Origin: Virgibacillus dokdonensis
GTDB taxonomy: Bacteria > Bacillota > Bacilli > Bacillales > Amphibacillaceae
Reading direction: 5' to 3'
Length of the DNA: 64,000 bases
Assembly (NCBI RefSeq): GCF_900166595.1
Contig: NZ_LT745763.1
Span: forward strand, 2,368,626-2,432,625
In this document: positions 46,527-58,020 of the stretch, one piece after another
Layout of the letters: each line of letters starts with the position of its first letter
How positions within the stretch are numbered: the first letter of the stretch is position 1
Program-made: the position numbers and the translations under genes
The notes under the pieces: generated by a model
The model's input: the letters and a program-made list of their open reading frames with translations, nothing else
Told to the model about the DNA's origin: nothing
The model's database searches: none

Positions 46527-46804
46527 GCCTAATTAGTATAACACTTTTTTTACATTATGGACGATAATTGCCTTTTACCATTTTGAAGCAGTATTATACG
46601 ATAATGCATTCCTCTGTTCTCCCTATCCTCGTTAAAGATATGAACCTTTTTATAAAGGTTATTAGCGTAGATTTAGCACTTAAAAACCAAAGTATATCAA
46701 AATGGAACACTGATAGCTCCACTTTATTTCTCTTCGTAATGAAATGCTGTAGAAGGGCTGCATTCGTCTTATATATGGCGGTATATACCCCCATCAAAAC
46801 AGTA

Positions 46805-46878
46805 AAAAGCCTCCACAGGAACAAATACTTCTAACTCAAATAAATATGAATCAGAAATACAATGATGTGGAGACTTTC
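46805..46878. repeat. 74-bp inverted repeat near the deacetylase stop
   Basis: AAAGcCTCCACA at the left pairs with TGTGGAGaCTTT at the right, 11 of 12 positions, around a 48-nt loop. It could be a long-loop hairpin or a tiny element remnant. The rest of 46461-46894 shows no convincing gene. Confidence 0.4.
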
Positions 46879-46894
46879 TATTTAAAATAACTAC

Positions 46895-47758
46895 TTATTG
46901 TTTACTTAACGTTTGAATTTGTTTAGGATCAACCATCTCATACCCTTTATCCCTTAATCCTTTAACAATATCTGCTAATGCTTCATTTGTCCATTCCCGA
47001 TCATGCATTAGCAAATTGGCTCCCGGTTTTAGTAGGGAATAATCAACCCCCGCTTCTGGACCTTCTCCGCTTACCATTGCTTTTTTCAGTTTAGCAGCAT
47101 CTTGATATGGCGCGAAATAATCATACCCATATGTCCAGTTCATAACGACCATTCCTTGTTCTTTAGCCACTTGTCTGGAGTGGTCACTATTCATACCATG
47201 AGGGGCGCGGAAGAATTTCGGGCGTTCTCCAATAACCTCTTCAATTTGATCATTCACACGAACAATTTCTTCTGTCTGTTCCTGCTCAGTCAAATCTGGT
47301 AACTTAGGGTGGCTATATGTATGATTTCCGATAACAAAACCCATCTCATGGATTTGTTTTAGCATATCCTTTTGTTCTTCTGTTTCTAAAAAATGTCCAT
47401 TTACAAAGAATATTGCATTGGCTTCTAGCTCTTTTAATGTCTTAGCCATATCCAACGCATGCTTATCTGGTATGTCATCAATTGTTAACAAAACTACTTT
47501 TTCATTGGTATTCTCATCAATTGGTACTATCGTAGCATTGTCCGAAACCTTATACTTAGGGTTAGGGGCTTCGTTTACCACACTTTTCTCTGTTTGGTTA
47601 TCTTCTTTTTGTGGCTTCTGTTCTTCCTTACGTTGATCCTGTTTATTTTCTTCAGCCTTATCTGCATGTGCTGGTTGCGATTTTTCATCACTCGAACCGC
47701 ATGCGACTATGAATAGTCCAATGAAGATGAAAGTAACCACTAGTATAGCTTTCTTCAT
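46895..47758 (-). CDS. polysaccharide deacetylase family lipoprotein
   Basis: 287 residues. A signal peptide ending in the lipobox IVAC is followed by a charged linker rich in Glu, Lys and Gln (about 22-70), then a NodB domain. Its metal and catalytic motifs are LTIDDIPD (normally TFDDGP), NHTYSHPKLP (HxxSH-type) and FRAPHGMNS. The two Asp and two His are kept, while the usual Gly is Ile. Such enzymes deacetylate cell wall GlcNAc or MurNAc; the substrate is unknown. ATG at 47758 follows AGGAGGAAC. Confidence 0.85.
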   Translation of the reverse strand: MKKAILVVTFIFIGLFIVACGSSDEKSQPAHADKAEENKQDQRKEEQKPQKEDNQTEKSVVNEAPNPKYKVSDNATIVPIDENTNEKVVLLTIDDIPDKHALDMAKTLKELEANAIFFVNGHFLETEEQKDMLKQIHEMGFVIGNHTYSHPKLPDLTEQEQTEEIVRVNDQIEEVIGERPKFFRAPHGMNSDHSRQVAKEQGMVVMNWTYGYDYFAPYQDAAKLKKAMVSGEGPEAGVDYSLLKPGANLLMHDREWTNEALADIVKGLRDKGYEMVDPKQIQTLSKQ

Positions 47759-47875
47759 ATAGTTCCTCCTGTCCGAGCTCCTGTTAAAGTGGCAACTTCT
47801 ATTATAGATTGCTGGAAAATAAATGACAACAAAAATCTACATTTTTCTTGTTTATGATGACCTAAAGGACTTCTT

Positions 47876-47951
47876 AGAAAAACTTGACTTATCGATGACG
47901 AAATTCTTCGTTTTTTTATATAAATCAAAAAAATCTTATGCTTTCCTATAG
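47876..47951 (+). repeat. dispersed repeat R1, copy I
   Basis: TTAGAAAAACTTGACTTATCG at the left; TCTTATGCTTTCCTATAGC at the right. The middle is shortened. Followed by AAAAAAAGGGAATTA and R3e. Confidence 0.65.
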
Positions 47952-47968
47952 CTAAAAAAAGGGAATTA

Positions 47969-48050
47969 AGTGCTGCTAATATTCACTACTACCGGCTTGT
48001 CTAGCTTTCGTCCTACAATTAAATTGAAAGTCTTAGGAGTTCTTTATTAA
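47969..48050 (+). repeat. dispersed repeat R3, copy e (diverged)
   Basis: AGTGCTGCTAATATTCACTACTAC, GGCTTGTCTAGC, GAAAGTCTTAGGAG. It follows R1 copy I. The rest of the 600-bp gap before the BCCT gene shows no gene and should hold its promoter. Confidence 0.5.
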
Positions 48051-48354
48051 AATACAACGAACATTTTAGCCCACTTTAATAACGATTTTGAACTCCGTAT
48101 AATTATCGAAAGAATTATTTAAATATAAAAAATCATTCAAATACGCATCAATTATTTTCTTTGTTTTTTCATATAACTGCAACTAGAAAATGCATGATGA
48201 CAAGTTTTGAGCTTTTTTAAGTATGATTAATTAGAGGAAGGATATAGTAAAATAGCAAGGTTTGTTATTTGAACAATCTTTGTGCTTATGTTTTAATACA
48301 ATAAGTACGTCTACATAGTTTTCCAAAAAAATAAAAATAGAAAGGATTATTTTT

Positions 48355-49884
48355 GTGAAGAAAGTAACGCGAGTATTCTATATTTCAGCAATTGCTGCAG
48401 TACTTTTCATTATTTGGGGAATCATTCCGGAAGACGTATTGCCAAATGCCAACTTAGACAATGTCACGAATACAATTCAGACATTTCTCGTAGATGAGTT
48501 TGGTTGGTTCTATTTATTGAGTGCAACTTCATTTGTTATTTTTGCGATCTATCTCATTTTTTCAAAATATGGCAATATTAAACTAGGCCGACCTGGAGAC
48601 AAGCCGGAATACAACTATTTAACATGGTTTGCTATGTTATTTAGCGCTGGTATGGGGATTGGTCTTGTGTTCTGGGGAGCTGCCGAACCTTTATCCCACT
48701 TTCATGATCCACCATTTGGAGCTGAAGAAACAAATGATGCAGCTAAAACAGCGATGCAATACAGTTTCTTCCATTGGGGGATTCATCCCTGGGCTATTTA
48801 CGCGACTCTCGCCTTAGCGTTAGCCTATTTTAAATTCCGCAAACAGGCACCAGGTGTTGTTAGTGCCATTCTTGAACCGCTCTTTGGTGATCGAATTAAA
48901 GGTTTATGGGGGACATCGATTGATTTCATCGTTGTTTTCGCCACTATATTTGGCGTTTCTACATCACTTGGCTTAGGAGCTATTCAAATTAGCGGCGGTC
49001 TCTCATACGTTACCGGATTAGAATCAACTATTACCCTCCAACTTATAATCATTGGGATTGTGACCGTATTATATATGACTTCAGCCATGACAGGGCTAAA
49101 TAGAGGAATTAAGTATTTAAGTAATGCTAATCTTGCTTTAGCAGTATTACTAATGTTGTTCGTATTAGTCTTAGGTCCAACCAACTTTATAATGAATTAC
49201 TTTACTACAACATTAGGTAGTTATGTGCAAAACCTACCTAGCATGAGCTTACGTATGACCCCTTTCAATGAGGAGAATTCTACGTGGCTAAATAACTGGA
49301 CATTCTTTTATTGGGCTTGGTGGATTGCTTGGGCACCATTTGTAGGTACTTTTATAGCAAGAGTTTCTCGAGGTAGAACTATAAGAGAGTTTGTCTTAGG
49401 CGTACTGCTCGTACCTACCATTTTCGGTGCTCTATGGTTTTCAGTATTCGGAGGATCTTCTATTCATTTAGAAACGACTCAAGGTGCAAATATCATGCAG
49501 AGTATTAATGAGTTTGGTGAAGAGACAGCATTATTTGCTGTGTTGGAACATTTTCCTATTGGTACCTTTATATCCATTCTTGCTATCTTATTAATTTGTA
49601 CTTTCTTTATTACTTCTGCCGACTCTGCTACCTTTGTTCTTGGAATGCAAACTACTGGCGGAAGTTTAGATCCAGCCAATTCAGTTAAGTTTATATGGGG
49701 TATTATTCAATCAAGTGCTGCAGCTGTATTGTTATGGCAAGGTGGCTTGAATGCTTTACAAACAGCCTCGATAATCGCAGCGTTTCCTTTTGCCATTATA
49801 ATGATTTTAGTGATCATTTCTCTTGTCAAGTCCTTCAGGCAAGAAGCGAAAGACCATAACTTAGCAACGAAAAGAAAAAGCTAG
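48355..49884 (+). CDS. BCCT family transporter, probably glycine betaine (OpuD/BetL type)
   Basis: 509-residue sodium-coupled osmolyte transporter with 12 membrane segments. Diagnostic pieces are FSAGMGIGLVFWGAAEPLSHF (Gly-rich Na+ site), FFHWGIHPWAIYATLALALAYF and the BCCT signature WWIAWAPFVGTFIARVSRGRTIREF. A short C-terminal tail, SFRQEAKDHNLATKRKS, may serve in regulation. The start is GTG at 48355 with AAAGGAT upstream. Substrate choice among betaine, choline or carnitine is inferred. Its stop codon is inside the terminator. Confidence 0.9.
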   Translation: MKKVTRVFYISAIAAVLFIIWGIIPEDVLPNANLDNVTNTIQTFLVDEFGWFYLLSATSFVIFAIYLIFSKYGNIKLGRPGDKPEYNYLTWFAMLFSAGMGIGLVFWGAAEPLSHFHDPPFGAEETNDAAKTAMQYSFFHWGIHPWAIYATLALALAYFKFRKQAPGVVSAILEPLFGDRIKGLWGTSIDFIVVFATIFGVSTSLGLGAIQISGGLSYVTGLESTITLQLIIIGIVTVLYMTSAMTGLNRGIKYLSNANLALAVLLMLFVLVLGPTNFIMNYFTTTLGSYVQNLPSMSLRMTPFNEENSTWLNNWTFFYWAWWIAWAPFVGTFIARVSRGRTIREFVLGVLLVPTIFGALWFSVFGGSSIHLETTQGANIMQSINEFGEETALFAVLEHFPIGTFISILAILLICTFFITSADSATFVLGMQTTGGSLDPANSVKFIWGIIQSSAAAVLLWQGGLNALQTASIIAAFPFAIIMILVIISLVKSFRQEAKDHNLATKRKS

Positions 49885-49905
49885 AGCTCATGCTCTAGCT
49901 TTTTC
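49875..49905 (+). terminator. terminator overlapping the BCCT stop codon
   Basis: AAAAAGCTAGAGC-tcat-GCTCTAGCTTTTTC. The TAG stop is within the left arm. Confidence 0.93.
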
Positions 49906-49954
49906 TACAATAATAGGACACAAAACTGTGGCTTTCATCATAATGAAAATATTT

Positions 49955-50031
49955 AGGCACTGGCATCTCCAGCTTAGACTTCACACATCTTCCCATTCTT
50001 GAAATAGAAGCCTTTCACACCTTATATGTTA
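49955..50031 (+). repeat. dispersed repeat R3, copy f
   Basis: AGGCACTGGCATCTCCAGCTTAGACTT, CATTCTTGAAATAGAAG, TTTCACACCTTATAT. It is preceded by AAAACTGTGGCTTTCATCAT, which may be an R1 remnant. The rest of 49906-50339 shows no gene. Confidence 0.5.
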
Positions 50032-50339
50032 GGTTAAAGGTTATAATTCATCTTATCTTTTAAAGACACCTGTACATCGCTTAAATAGTTTTTCTTCTAA
50101 TTTTTCTTCTCTTTGCTAATTCTATCTCAGAATTGAATTACTTCAGCAAAAGTACCAAGTTTACTTCATTTTATTATCGGGAAATCGTAATGTAACATTT
50201 TTTACTTTTAGATATCTTATATTACTACCTCTAACAGCACATTATCAACTTTATAACAGTTGCATGACATAAAACTTCAGTCTATCTAAATTTGATAAAC
50301 TAAAGCTATCGACATTACATGACAAGTGGGTGACCAACA

Positions 50340-50705
50340 ATTAAAAAACTAATTATTTTTTTAGTAATTGTTTGTGTACTAGTAAATGGCTGCAAAACGT
50401 TCAATGCTTCTACTATTAACGTAATTTCCTTTCAACCAAAAAAATATGATATCTTTTTTTATACACACCAAACGAATGATTCGGTAGAAAATCAATATTT
50501 TGATGCTATCATTGAGGTGAAAGCAAATTTCCCAACCGAATTTAGCAAAGTAAACACAAGAAAAACAGCTTTGAATGAGATTGATGAGAAAATAGATCCT
50601 AAGTATCCTACTTTAATTATCAGAAAAGACGGAAAAACTATTGAACGAATTAGTGGTCAAACGCCTAAACATGTAATCATTAGTAAACTTGAAAAACTAA
50701 TGTAA
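50340..50705 (+). CDS. small putative lipoprotein lacking a standard start codon
   Basis: The open frame encodes about 121 residues. It starts IKKLIIFLVIVCVLVNGCKT, a typical lipoprotein signal with lipobox VNGC, followed by a soluble domain with KKYDIFFYTHQTND and PKYPTLIIRKDGKTIERISG. No ATG, GTG or TTG precedes the signal peptide in frame: an in-frame TGA is at 50331, and the first possible codon is ATT at 50340, six nt after GTGGGTGA. Internal GTG at 50517 would remove the signal. Either it uses ATT or it is a decayed gene. No family recognised. Confidence 0.5.
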   Translation: MKKLIIFLVIVCVLVNGCKTFNASTINVISFQPKKYDIFFYTHQTNDSVENQYFDAIIEVKANFPTEFSKVNTRKTALNEIDEKIDPKYPTLIIRKDGKTIERISGQTPKHVIISKLEKLM

Positions 50706-50746
50706 AAAAGTAAGATTAATAAACATAGAATATTTAATGGAATGCT

Positions 50747-50797
50747 AAAAAGGAGCTGTCGCAAAATGCATAAAATGCATTTGCTGACAGCTCCTTT
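50747..50797. terminator. hairpin at the left end of the IS1182 element
   Basis: AAAAAGGAGCTGTC ... GACAGCTCCTTTTT, with an inner ATGCAT/ATGCAT pair. It terminates the preceding lipoprotein gene and is also the outer end of the insertion sequence. Confidence 0.8.
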
Positions 50798-50906
50798 TTA
50801 TATATGAGATTGCTCGTTTTAAGATGCATTATTTTATTTATGGTGATAAAGGGAAATTTAATTGGTTTTTGACGCACTTAAATAAGCCTCGCCTTTTTTT
50901 ATTTTT

Positions 50907-52517
50907 TTAAGCTGTCTTTAATGGATGATAATAGAGGTTTAGGCGATTAGCTTGGATTTTCGTATGTATTTTATTGAGATTATAACCAAATGCCAGGATT
51001 AAAAGTTCGTTTCGTACATTGCCTGTTCCTCGCGTATGAAACTTCTTCAGATGATAATCTTCCTTCAGTACGCCGAACGTTCCTTCCACTTGAATGGAAC
51101 GATTCATACGGTACAGTGTGCCTGTTTCTGTTAGAATATTTTCTTGCGCTGTTTCCCGGTATGCCAGAAATTCCTTGGCTACATGCAGTTGGCGATTCCC
51201 TTTCGCTTTTGTACATTTTTCTTTGGGCGGACAACCTGTACAATCTTCACATTCGTAGACGGTTACCTTAGATTGATAGCCAGTCTGCGAGGTTCGCGTG
51301 TAGTTTCTAATGGCATGCAGTTGCTGGTTATTGGCACAGGTATAGGTATCTGTGCTTTTATCATAAGCCATGTTTTCTCGGTGTCTGATGTCCTTTTTGA
51401 AAGAAACTTTTTTCTTGCGTTCATGATTTTGCGGCTTGATATAGGCCGTCTGTTTTTGCTTCTTTAAATACACGTAATTTTCTTCGCTTTCATATCCAGA
51501 ATCTGCGACGATGTTGCGATAGGTAAAGGGAAGATGTTCCTTTAAGTATTGAAGCATTGGAATCAATGTTGTTGTGTCGTTTCGATCGGAAAACGCATTG
51601 ATCCCAACGATAAATTCCGCATCCACGGCAGCTTGGACATTATAAGCTGGTTTGAGTTGACCATTCCTCATAGGATCATCTTTCATTCGCATAAATGTGG
51701 CATTATGGTCTGTTTTAGAATAACTGTTTCGTTTCTCTCCCATAATCTGATTGGAAGTATCGTAGTGTTCTTTACGTTGAAGCATTTCCTTTACTTGTTC
51801 ATGATAACGTTGAAGGACCGTTTTTCTTTTCCCTTTTCCATAAACGAACGTGATGTTTTCTTTCGCTTTTACTTTCTCCAGGAAAACAAGCACTTTTTTC
51901 AAATCTTCTAAAAAGGTCTCGTAAGGACTGGTGAAAATCTGACAGTATGTTGTATTGATCTGTTCCAGCAGGGCTTGCCATTTGGTATACATCTTGGCTT
52001 CATGTTTGGTGATTGCCTTTTTCCATACGAAAGAATACCGATTGGCATACGCTTCGATTTTGGTGCCATCGATATAGATGGTTTCACCGGTAATCGCTTC
52101 TTGTTGATAAAGCCACACGACTTGTTGAAAGAAGAGCTGTTCCATCACCGTATCGGTCAGATATTTTTGCTTGAAACGACTGATAGTAGAATGATCAGGA
52201 GCTGCATACCCTTGAAGAAGCCAACGGAAATTGATATCCCGACGACATGCTTTTTCTATCCCTCGGGAAGAGTAGATTTTTTGCGAGGCTGCGTAGGTAA
52301 TGACCTTAAATAGAATGACTGGATCGACTGCTGGTTTTCTCCCTTTGGAAGCGTATGCCTGTAGTAGTTCTCTATAATCCATCCTTTCACATAAGAGGCA
52401 GTGGAGCCGGACCGAATCATCCATAGGAATCATTTCTTCTACATCCATCGGTAAATATAATTGATAATTTGCTGCAATTTGCGTATACTGGGCTTGTATT
52501 ATTCTTTTATTTGTCAT
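50907..52517 (-). CDS. IS1182 family transposase, copy 1
   Basis: 536-residue DDE transposase. The N-terminal domain includes YLPMDVEEMIPMDDSVRLHCLL and the DUF772-type YASQKIYSSRGIEKACRRDINFRWLLQG. The catalytic core has GETIYIDGTKIEAYANRYSFVW (first Asp), NIVADSGYESEENYVYL (second Asp) and the C-terminal Glu region VEGTFGVLKEDYHLKKFHTRG. A zinc-like cysteine cluster, CEDCTGCPPKEKC, lies before it. ATG at 52517. The frame is intact, so the element may be active. Confidence 0.94.
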   Translation of the reverse strand: MTNKRIIQAQYTQIAANYQLYLPMDVEEMIPMDDSVRLHCLLCERMDYRELLQAYASKGRKPAVDPVILFKVITYAASQKIYSSRGIEKACRRDINFRWLLQGYAAPDHSTISRFKQKYLTDTVMEQLFFQQVVWLYQQEAITGETIYIDGTKIEAYANRYSFVWKKAITKHEAKMYTKWQALLEQINTTYCQIFTSPYETFLEDLKKVLVFLEKVKAKENITFVYGKGKRKTVLQRYHEQVKEMLQRKEHYDTSNQIMGEKRNSYSKTDHNATFMRMKDDPMRNGQLKPAYNVQAAVDAEFIVGINAFSDRNDTTTLIPMLQYLKEHLPFTYRNIVADSGYESEENYVYLKKQKQTAYIKPQNHERKKKVSFKKDIRHRENMAYDKSTDTYTCANNQQLHAIRNYTRTSQTGYQSKVTVYECEDCTGCPPKEKCTKAKGNRQLHVAKEFLAYRETAQENILTETGTLYRMNRSIQVEGTFGVLKEDYHLKKFHTRGTGNVRNELLILAFGYNLNKIHTKIQANRLNLYYHPLKTA

Positions 52518-52570
52518 AAATCAATAATACATGAGAGCAGACCCTTTGTGGTCTGTTTTTTTGTGTATAC

Positions 52571-52618
52571 ACAAAAAAGCTGTTACACAATCAATTACCT
52601 GATTGTGCAACAGCCCCT
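52571..52618. terminator. hairpin at the right end of IS1182 copy 1
   Basis: AAAAAAGCTGTTaCACAATCA - 6 nt - TGATTGTGcAACAGCCCCT. It is likely to stop transcripts leaving pdhD as well as those reading into the element. Confidence 0.75.
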
Positions 52619-52629
52619 CTTTACTATAC

Positions 52630-54036
52630 TTATAGCATATGAATTGGTGTACCTAGAGCTACTTCAGCAGCTTCCATGGTGATTTCACCTAATGTTGGAT
52701 GAGCATGGATCGTTAATGCGATATCTTCTGCTGTCATACCAGCTTCAATTGCAAGACCTAATTCAGAAATCATATCACTTGCATTTGGTCCAGCAATTTG
52801 TGCACCGATTACTAGGCCATCGTCCTTACGAGTAATTAGTTTCATAAATCCATCACTATCGTTTAATGAAAGAGCACGGCCATTAGCTGCAAATGGGAAT
52901 TTAGCAGCTTTGACATCAAATCCAGCATCTTTCGCTTCTTGTTCGGAATAACCGACCGTAGCCAATTCTGGATCTGAGAACACAACTGCGGGCATACTTA
53001 AGTAATCAATTACAGCTTTTTCTCCACTGATAGCTTCTGCAGCAACTTTTCCTTCATAGGATGCTTTATGTGCTAATGGAGGCCCGGCAACAATATCACC
53101 TATTGCATAGATGTTATCAACATTCGTGCGACATTGATTATCAATTTTAATTAGTCCACGTTCATCTTTTTCAATGCCAACCTGCTCTAAGCCAATATCT
53201 TCTGTATTTGGACGGCGGCCAACCGTAACTAATACATAGTCTGCTTCAACGGTTTCTTCTTTACCTTTTACTTCATACGTTACTTTGACACCGTCTTTAG
53301 ATTCTTCTACACCTTTAGCCATTGCTTCTGTAATAATTGTAACGTCTTTTTTCTTCAAACGTTTTTTCACAACTTGACTCATTTGCTTCTCAAAACCGCC
53401 TAAGATTTCTTTCGCACCTTCAAGAACAACAATTTCTGTTCCGAAATTCGCATAAGCAGTTCCAAGCTCCGTACCAATATATCCGCCACCGATAACTACC
53501 ATTTTCTTCGGAATTTCTTTCAGGTTTAAAGCACCAGTCGAGTCCAATACTCGATCTGAAAATTTAAAGTTAGGGATTTCAATTGGTGTTGATCCTGTAG
53601 CAATAATGCAATGATTAAAGGTATATGTTTGAGAATTTTTCTCATCCATAATTTTTGCAGTGTTTTTATCTACAAAGTATACTTCACCTTTAACAATATC
53701 CACTTTGTTTCCTTTTAACAAGCCTTCCACACCAGAAGTCAGCTTGTTAACGACACTTGCTTTCCACTCTTGGACTTTAGAAAAGTCAACAGAAACATTT
53801 TCTGTTTTAATTCCCATTTCTTCATTTCCATGAGCTTGTTCAGCTAAATGTCCAGCTTGGATTAATGCTTTGGATGGAATACATCCAACGTTTAAACAAA
53901 CCCCACCTAAAGCGCCTTTATCAGCAATTGTTACTTTTTGGCCTAACTGTGCAGCACGAATAGCAGCAACATAACCACCAGGACCTGCTCCAACAACGAG
54001 TGTGTCTACTTCAATTGGAAAATCTCCTACTACCAT
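52630..54036 (-). CDS. pdhD: dihydrolipoyl dehydrogenase, E3 of pyruvate dehydrogenase
   Basis: 468-residue flavoprotein that reoxidises the dihydrolipoyl groups of E2 with NAD+. FAD motif [14 protein letters not shown] at the N-terminus; redox disulfide [18 protein letters not shown]-binding [10 protein letters not shown] near residue 180; and the C-terminal HAHPTLGE catalytic His-Glu. ATG at 54036 has GAGGCGTGAG upstream and lies 4 bp after pdhC. It is the last gene of the pdhABCD operon; an IS1182 has inserted directly downstream. Confidence 0.97.
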   Translation of the reverse strand: MVVGDFPIEVDTLVVGAGPGGYVAAIRAAQLGQKVTIADKGALGGVCLNVGCIPSKALIQAGHLAEQAHGNEEMGIKTENVSVDFSKVQEWKASVVNKLTSGVEGLLKGNKVDIVKGEVYFVDKNTAKIMDEKNSQTYTFNHCIIATGSTPIEIPNFKFSDRVLDSTGALNLKEIPKKMVVIGGGYIGTELGTAYANFGTEIVVLEGAKEILGGFEKQMSQVVKKRLKKKDVTIITEAMAKGVEESKDGVKVTYEVKGKEETVEADYVLVTVGRRPNTEDIGLEQVGIEKDERGLIKIDNQCRTNVDNIYAIGDIVAGPPLAHKASYEGKVAAEAISGEKAVIDYLSMPAVVFSDPELATVGYSEQEAKDAGFDVKAAKFPFAANGRALSLNDSDGFMKLITRKDDGLVIGAQIAGPNASDMISELGLAIEAGMTAEDIALTIHAHPTLGEITMEAAEVALGTPIHML

Positions 54037-54040
54037 AAAC

Positions 54041-55309
54041 TCACGCCTCCATCATAATTAATTGTGGGTCGCTTAATAATCGTTTGATTTGATTTAGAGC
54101 ATGTTGTGCAGTTGCTCCATCAATAATACGATGATCAAAGCTTAATGATAATGCAAGTACAGGTGCTACAACAACTTCCCCATCACGAACCACTGGTTTT
54201 TCTGCGATACGGCCAATACCAAGAATAACCGCTTCTGGGTAATTCAATACTGGCGTAAACCATTGACCACCAGCAGAACCGATATTTGTAATTGTATTCG
54301 ATGCACCACTCATCTCTTCAGGTGCTAGTTTACCACTTCTAGCCTTTTCTGCCAATTCATTAATCTCTTTAGAAATTTCAAAGATGGATTTACGATCGGC
54401 ATTTTTCACGACTGGAACAAGTAGACCTTTGTCTGTATCTGCTGCAATACCTACATTGTAATAGTGCTTGTGAACAATTTCATTCGTTTCATCATCAACG
54501 GAAGCATTTATCATTGGGTATTTTTTAGAAGCAGATACTAGTGCTTTAACAACATACGGCAAGTATGTTAATTTAATCTCTTGCTCAGCAGCTACGGCTT
54601 TAAACTTCTTACGGTGAGCTACTAATTCTGATACATCTACTTCATCCAATAAAGTTACATGAGGAGCTTTTGTTTTAGAATTAACCATCGCATTGGCAAT
54701 TGCTTTGCGAATTCCACTCATAGATTCACGAGTTTCAGGGAAGTCTCCCACTGTTTCTGTAGCTGCTTCTTTCTTAGGAGATGCAGCTTCTTCTGTTGTT
54801 CCTTTTACATCTATAGCAGGTTGGTCTCCACTTAAGTAAGCATCAATATCCTCTTTTAAAATACGTCCGTTTTTACCTGATCCCGTAACTTTAGAAATCG
54901 TTACCCCTTTATCACGTGCGTACTTCCTTACTGATGGCATTGCAATTACTCTTTCACCATCATCTTCTTCCACTTCTTCATTTGTAGTCTCAGGAGCTTC
55001 AGATGTTTTTTCGTCAGCAGAGGCTTCTTGTTTTGAATCTGCCGCTTCTTCCTCGTCATCTGATTCATAGCCTTCTGCATCAAACGTAATAATAGTGTCA
55101 CCTACAACTGCTACCGTTCCTTCTTCTACATGTAATTTTGTCACTGTTCCTTCCACTGGTGATGGAATTTCCACTACAGCTTTATCATTTTGCACTTCAC
55201 ACAAAACATCATCTTCTTTAACTTCGTCGCCTTCATTAACGAACCATTTAACGATTTCACCTTCATGAATTCCTTCACCAATATCAGGTAATTTAAAATT
55301 GAAAGCCAT
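54041..55309 (-). CDS. pdhC: dihydrolipoamide acetyltransferase, E2 of pyruvate dehydrogenase
   Basis: 422 residues. One N-terminal lipoyl domain with [15 protein letters not shown] (lipoylated Lys about 44), an acidic flexible linker (about 82-115), a peripheral-subunit-binding domain ([31 protein letters not shown], about 122-155) and a catalytic acyltransferase domain ending in [15 protein letters not shown]. Forms the core of the complex. ATG at 55309 follows AGGAGGTAAA. Confidence 0.97.
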   Translation of the reverse strand: MAFNFKLPDIGEGIHEGEIVKWFVNEGDEVKEDDVLCEVQNDKAVVEIPSPVEGTVTKLHVEEGTVAVVGDTIITFDAEGYESDDEEEAADSKQEASADEKTSEAPETTNEEVEEDDGERVIAMPSVRKYARDKGVTISKVTGSGKNGRILKEDIDAYLSGDQPAIDVKGTTEEAASPKKEAATETVGDFPETRESMSGIRKAIANAMVNSKTKAPHVTLLDEVDVSELVAHRKKFKAVAAEQEIKLTYLPYVVKALVSASKKYPMINASVDDETNEIVHKHYYNVGIAADTDKGLLVPVVKNADRKSIFEISKEINELAEKARSGKLAPEEMSGASNTITNIGSAGGQWFTPVLNYPEAVILGIGRIAEKPVVRDGEVVVAPVLALSLSFDHRIIDGATAQHALNQIKRLLSDPQLIMMEA

Positions 55310-55334
55310 AATATTTTACCTCCTGTCTTAATAA

Positions 55335-56312
55335 TTAAAAGTTCATCACACTGTTTACTTTTTCTACAATATCTTTATGATTAGGTAACCAAACTTCTTC
55401 TGCTTCTGAGAATGCGTAAACGGTGTCTGGAGCCGCAACACGTAATACAGGAGCTTCTAAATGCAGAATGGCACGTTCTTGTATTTCAGCTACTACATTC
55501 GCAGCAACGCCCGCTTGGCGTTGCGCTTCTTGAACTACAACAGCACGATTTGTTTTCTTAACCGATTCAATGATCGTTTCGATATCAAGTGGCGATACAG
55601 TACGTAAGTCAATAACTTCAGCATTAACACCATTTTCAGCTAGCTCTTCAGCAGCTTTTAACGAAGCATGTACCATCGCACCGTAAGCAATTAATGTAAC
55701 GTCTGTACCTTCACGTTTAACATCTGCTTTTCCTAGTTCAATCGTGTATTCCCCTTCAGGAACTTCACCACGGAATGAGCGGTATAATTTCATGTGCTCC
55801 AAAAACACAACCGGATCATTATCACGGATGGAAGAAATAAGTAAACCTTTAGCATCATGAGGAGTAGAAGGAATAACTACTTTAATACCTGGTTGTTGAG
55901 CAATTAACCCTTCTAATGAATCAGCATGAAGTTCTGGTGTATGAACACCTCCGCCAAATGGAGCACGTACTGTAATTGGTGAATGATGAACGCCACCTGA
56001 ACGATATCGCATGCGAGCCATTTGTCCGCTAATGGAATCCATTACTTCATATACGAAGCCGAAGAATTGAATTTCTGGAACAGGGCGGAAACCTTGTAAG
56101 CCTAAACCAATTGCTAGACCACCAATACCTGATTCGGCTAAAGGTGTATCAAACACGCGTTCTTCACCAAACTCGGCTTGCAATCCATCAGTAGCACGGA
56201 ACACGCCACCATTCTGACCGACATCTTCTCCGAAAACAAGCACATTTTCATCATTTTTAAGTTCCGTACGTAGTGCGTCTGTAATGGCTTGAATCATTGT
56301 CATTTGTGCCAT
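55335..56312 (-). CDS. pdhB: pyruvate dehydrogenase E1 component, beta subunit
   Basis: 325 residues of the transketolase-like beta subunit of E1, which pairs with PdhA. Features are [41 protein letters not shown] and [20 protein letters not shown]. The C-terminal [22 protein letters not shown] is typical. ATG at 56312 follows AAGGAGTCG. It starts 3 bp after the pdhA stop, so translation is coupled. Confidence 0.97.
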   Translation of the reverse strand: MAQMTMIQAITDALRTELKNDENVLVFGEDVGQNGGVFRATDGLQAEFGEERVFDTPLAESGIGGLAIGLGLQGFRPVPEIQFFGFVYEVMDSISGQMARMRYRSGGVHHSPITVRAPFGGGVHTPELHADSLEGLIAQQPGIKVVIPSTPHDAKGLLISSIRDNDPVVFLEHMKLYRSFRGEVPEGEYTIELGKADVKREGTDVTLIAYGAMVHASLKAAEELAENGVNAEVIDLRTVSPLDIETIIESVKKTNRAVVVQEAQRQAGVAANVVAEIQERAILHLEAPVLRVAAPDTVYAFSEAEEVWLPNHKDIVEKVNSVMNF

Positions 56313-56315
56313 GAT

Positions 56316-57404
<1,089 letters not shown>

Positions 57405-57610
57405 TCACCTCTTCCTTTCTGTATCCATTTAGTATTGTCATTTCTAGCCTACCCAAAATCAGAAAAAAACTGTACTTTTTATGGTATTCCCATTTTTGCT
57501 TACTATAAATCTATAAGTGAATGCCCAAATAGGCAGAGCACACAAATAAAACATTCCACCCTTGCTCTATACCAGCAAGTAGAGGCTTTTATATTGATTG
57601 GCCCCCCATC

Positions 57611-57624
57611 TGTATGTACATACA
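57611..57624. repeat. 14-bp perfect palindrome in the pdhA leader
   Basis: TGTATGTACATACA, a perfect inverted repeat about 65 bp downstream of the predicted pdhA transcription start. It could be an operator; no known regulator is assigned. Confidence 0.35.
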
Positions 57625-57695
57625 CATCATAAACAGCTATTTAAACTGTTACATAAAAAAGCAAAAAATCATTAGTACAATTTCTTTTCATATAA

Positions 57696-57724
57696 ATTCT
57701 AGCTCAATTCTACTTAGTGGTCAA
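57696..57724 (-). promoter_or_regulatory. sigma-A promoter for pdhABCD
   Basis: On the minus strand TTGACC (57724-57719), 17-nt spacer, TAGAAT (57701-57696). It predicts a leader of about 290 nt before the TTG start. No other gene is seen in 57399-58063. Confidence 0.6.
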
Positions 57725-57776
57725 ACACTTTGTTTTCTTTAATTTATTTTCCCATAATTTAAAAGATAGCTTTATT

Positions 57777-57794
57777 TAATAAAGCGCTTTCTTC
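57777..57794. promoter_or_regulatory. possible catabolite-responsive (cre) element
   Basis: AAAGCGCTTT core within TAATAAAGCGCTTTCTTCC, resembling the CcpA site core. It is about 90 bp upstream of the predicted pdhA start site. The flanks fit the consensus poorly. Confidence 0.3.
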
Positions 57795-58020
57795 CTTATT
57801 CTGTTATAGTTCGTTTTCTTATCTGTATTACCTATTATTAGGAACAATAGCGAGAGTTTAATATTTTACATCTATGACAAACCACCTCCTTCTCATCACC
57901 CTGTTTTCGCCGAAGGATCTATACGATAAGCAAAACGACGACGTTTTATCGTCTTAAAGACTTTGGATTTTTAAATTGGTTTTACTTTGTAAAAATGTGT
58001 ACCGTTATCCTTAGACTAGC

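Larger units (their letters stand above)
50751..52619 (-). mobile_element. IS1182-family insertion sequence, copy 1 (complete)
   Basis: About 1,870 bp. The ends are imperfect inverted repeats: left AGGAGCTGTCGCAAAATGCA; right, read inward, AGGGGCTGTTGCACAATCAG. Each end also folds back on itself into a hairpin. The right end is about 10 bp after the pdhD stop codon. No clear target duplication is seen. Confidence 0.85.

Noticed and set aside
46568..46834. Open frames on both strands upstream of sr1p
   Set aside because: No ribosome binding site, low complexity hydrophobic translation, and one begins inside the 46805-46878 inverted repeat.
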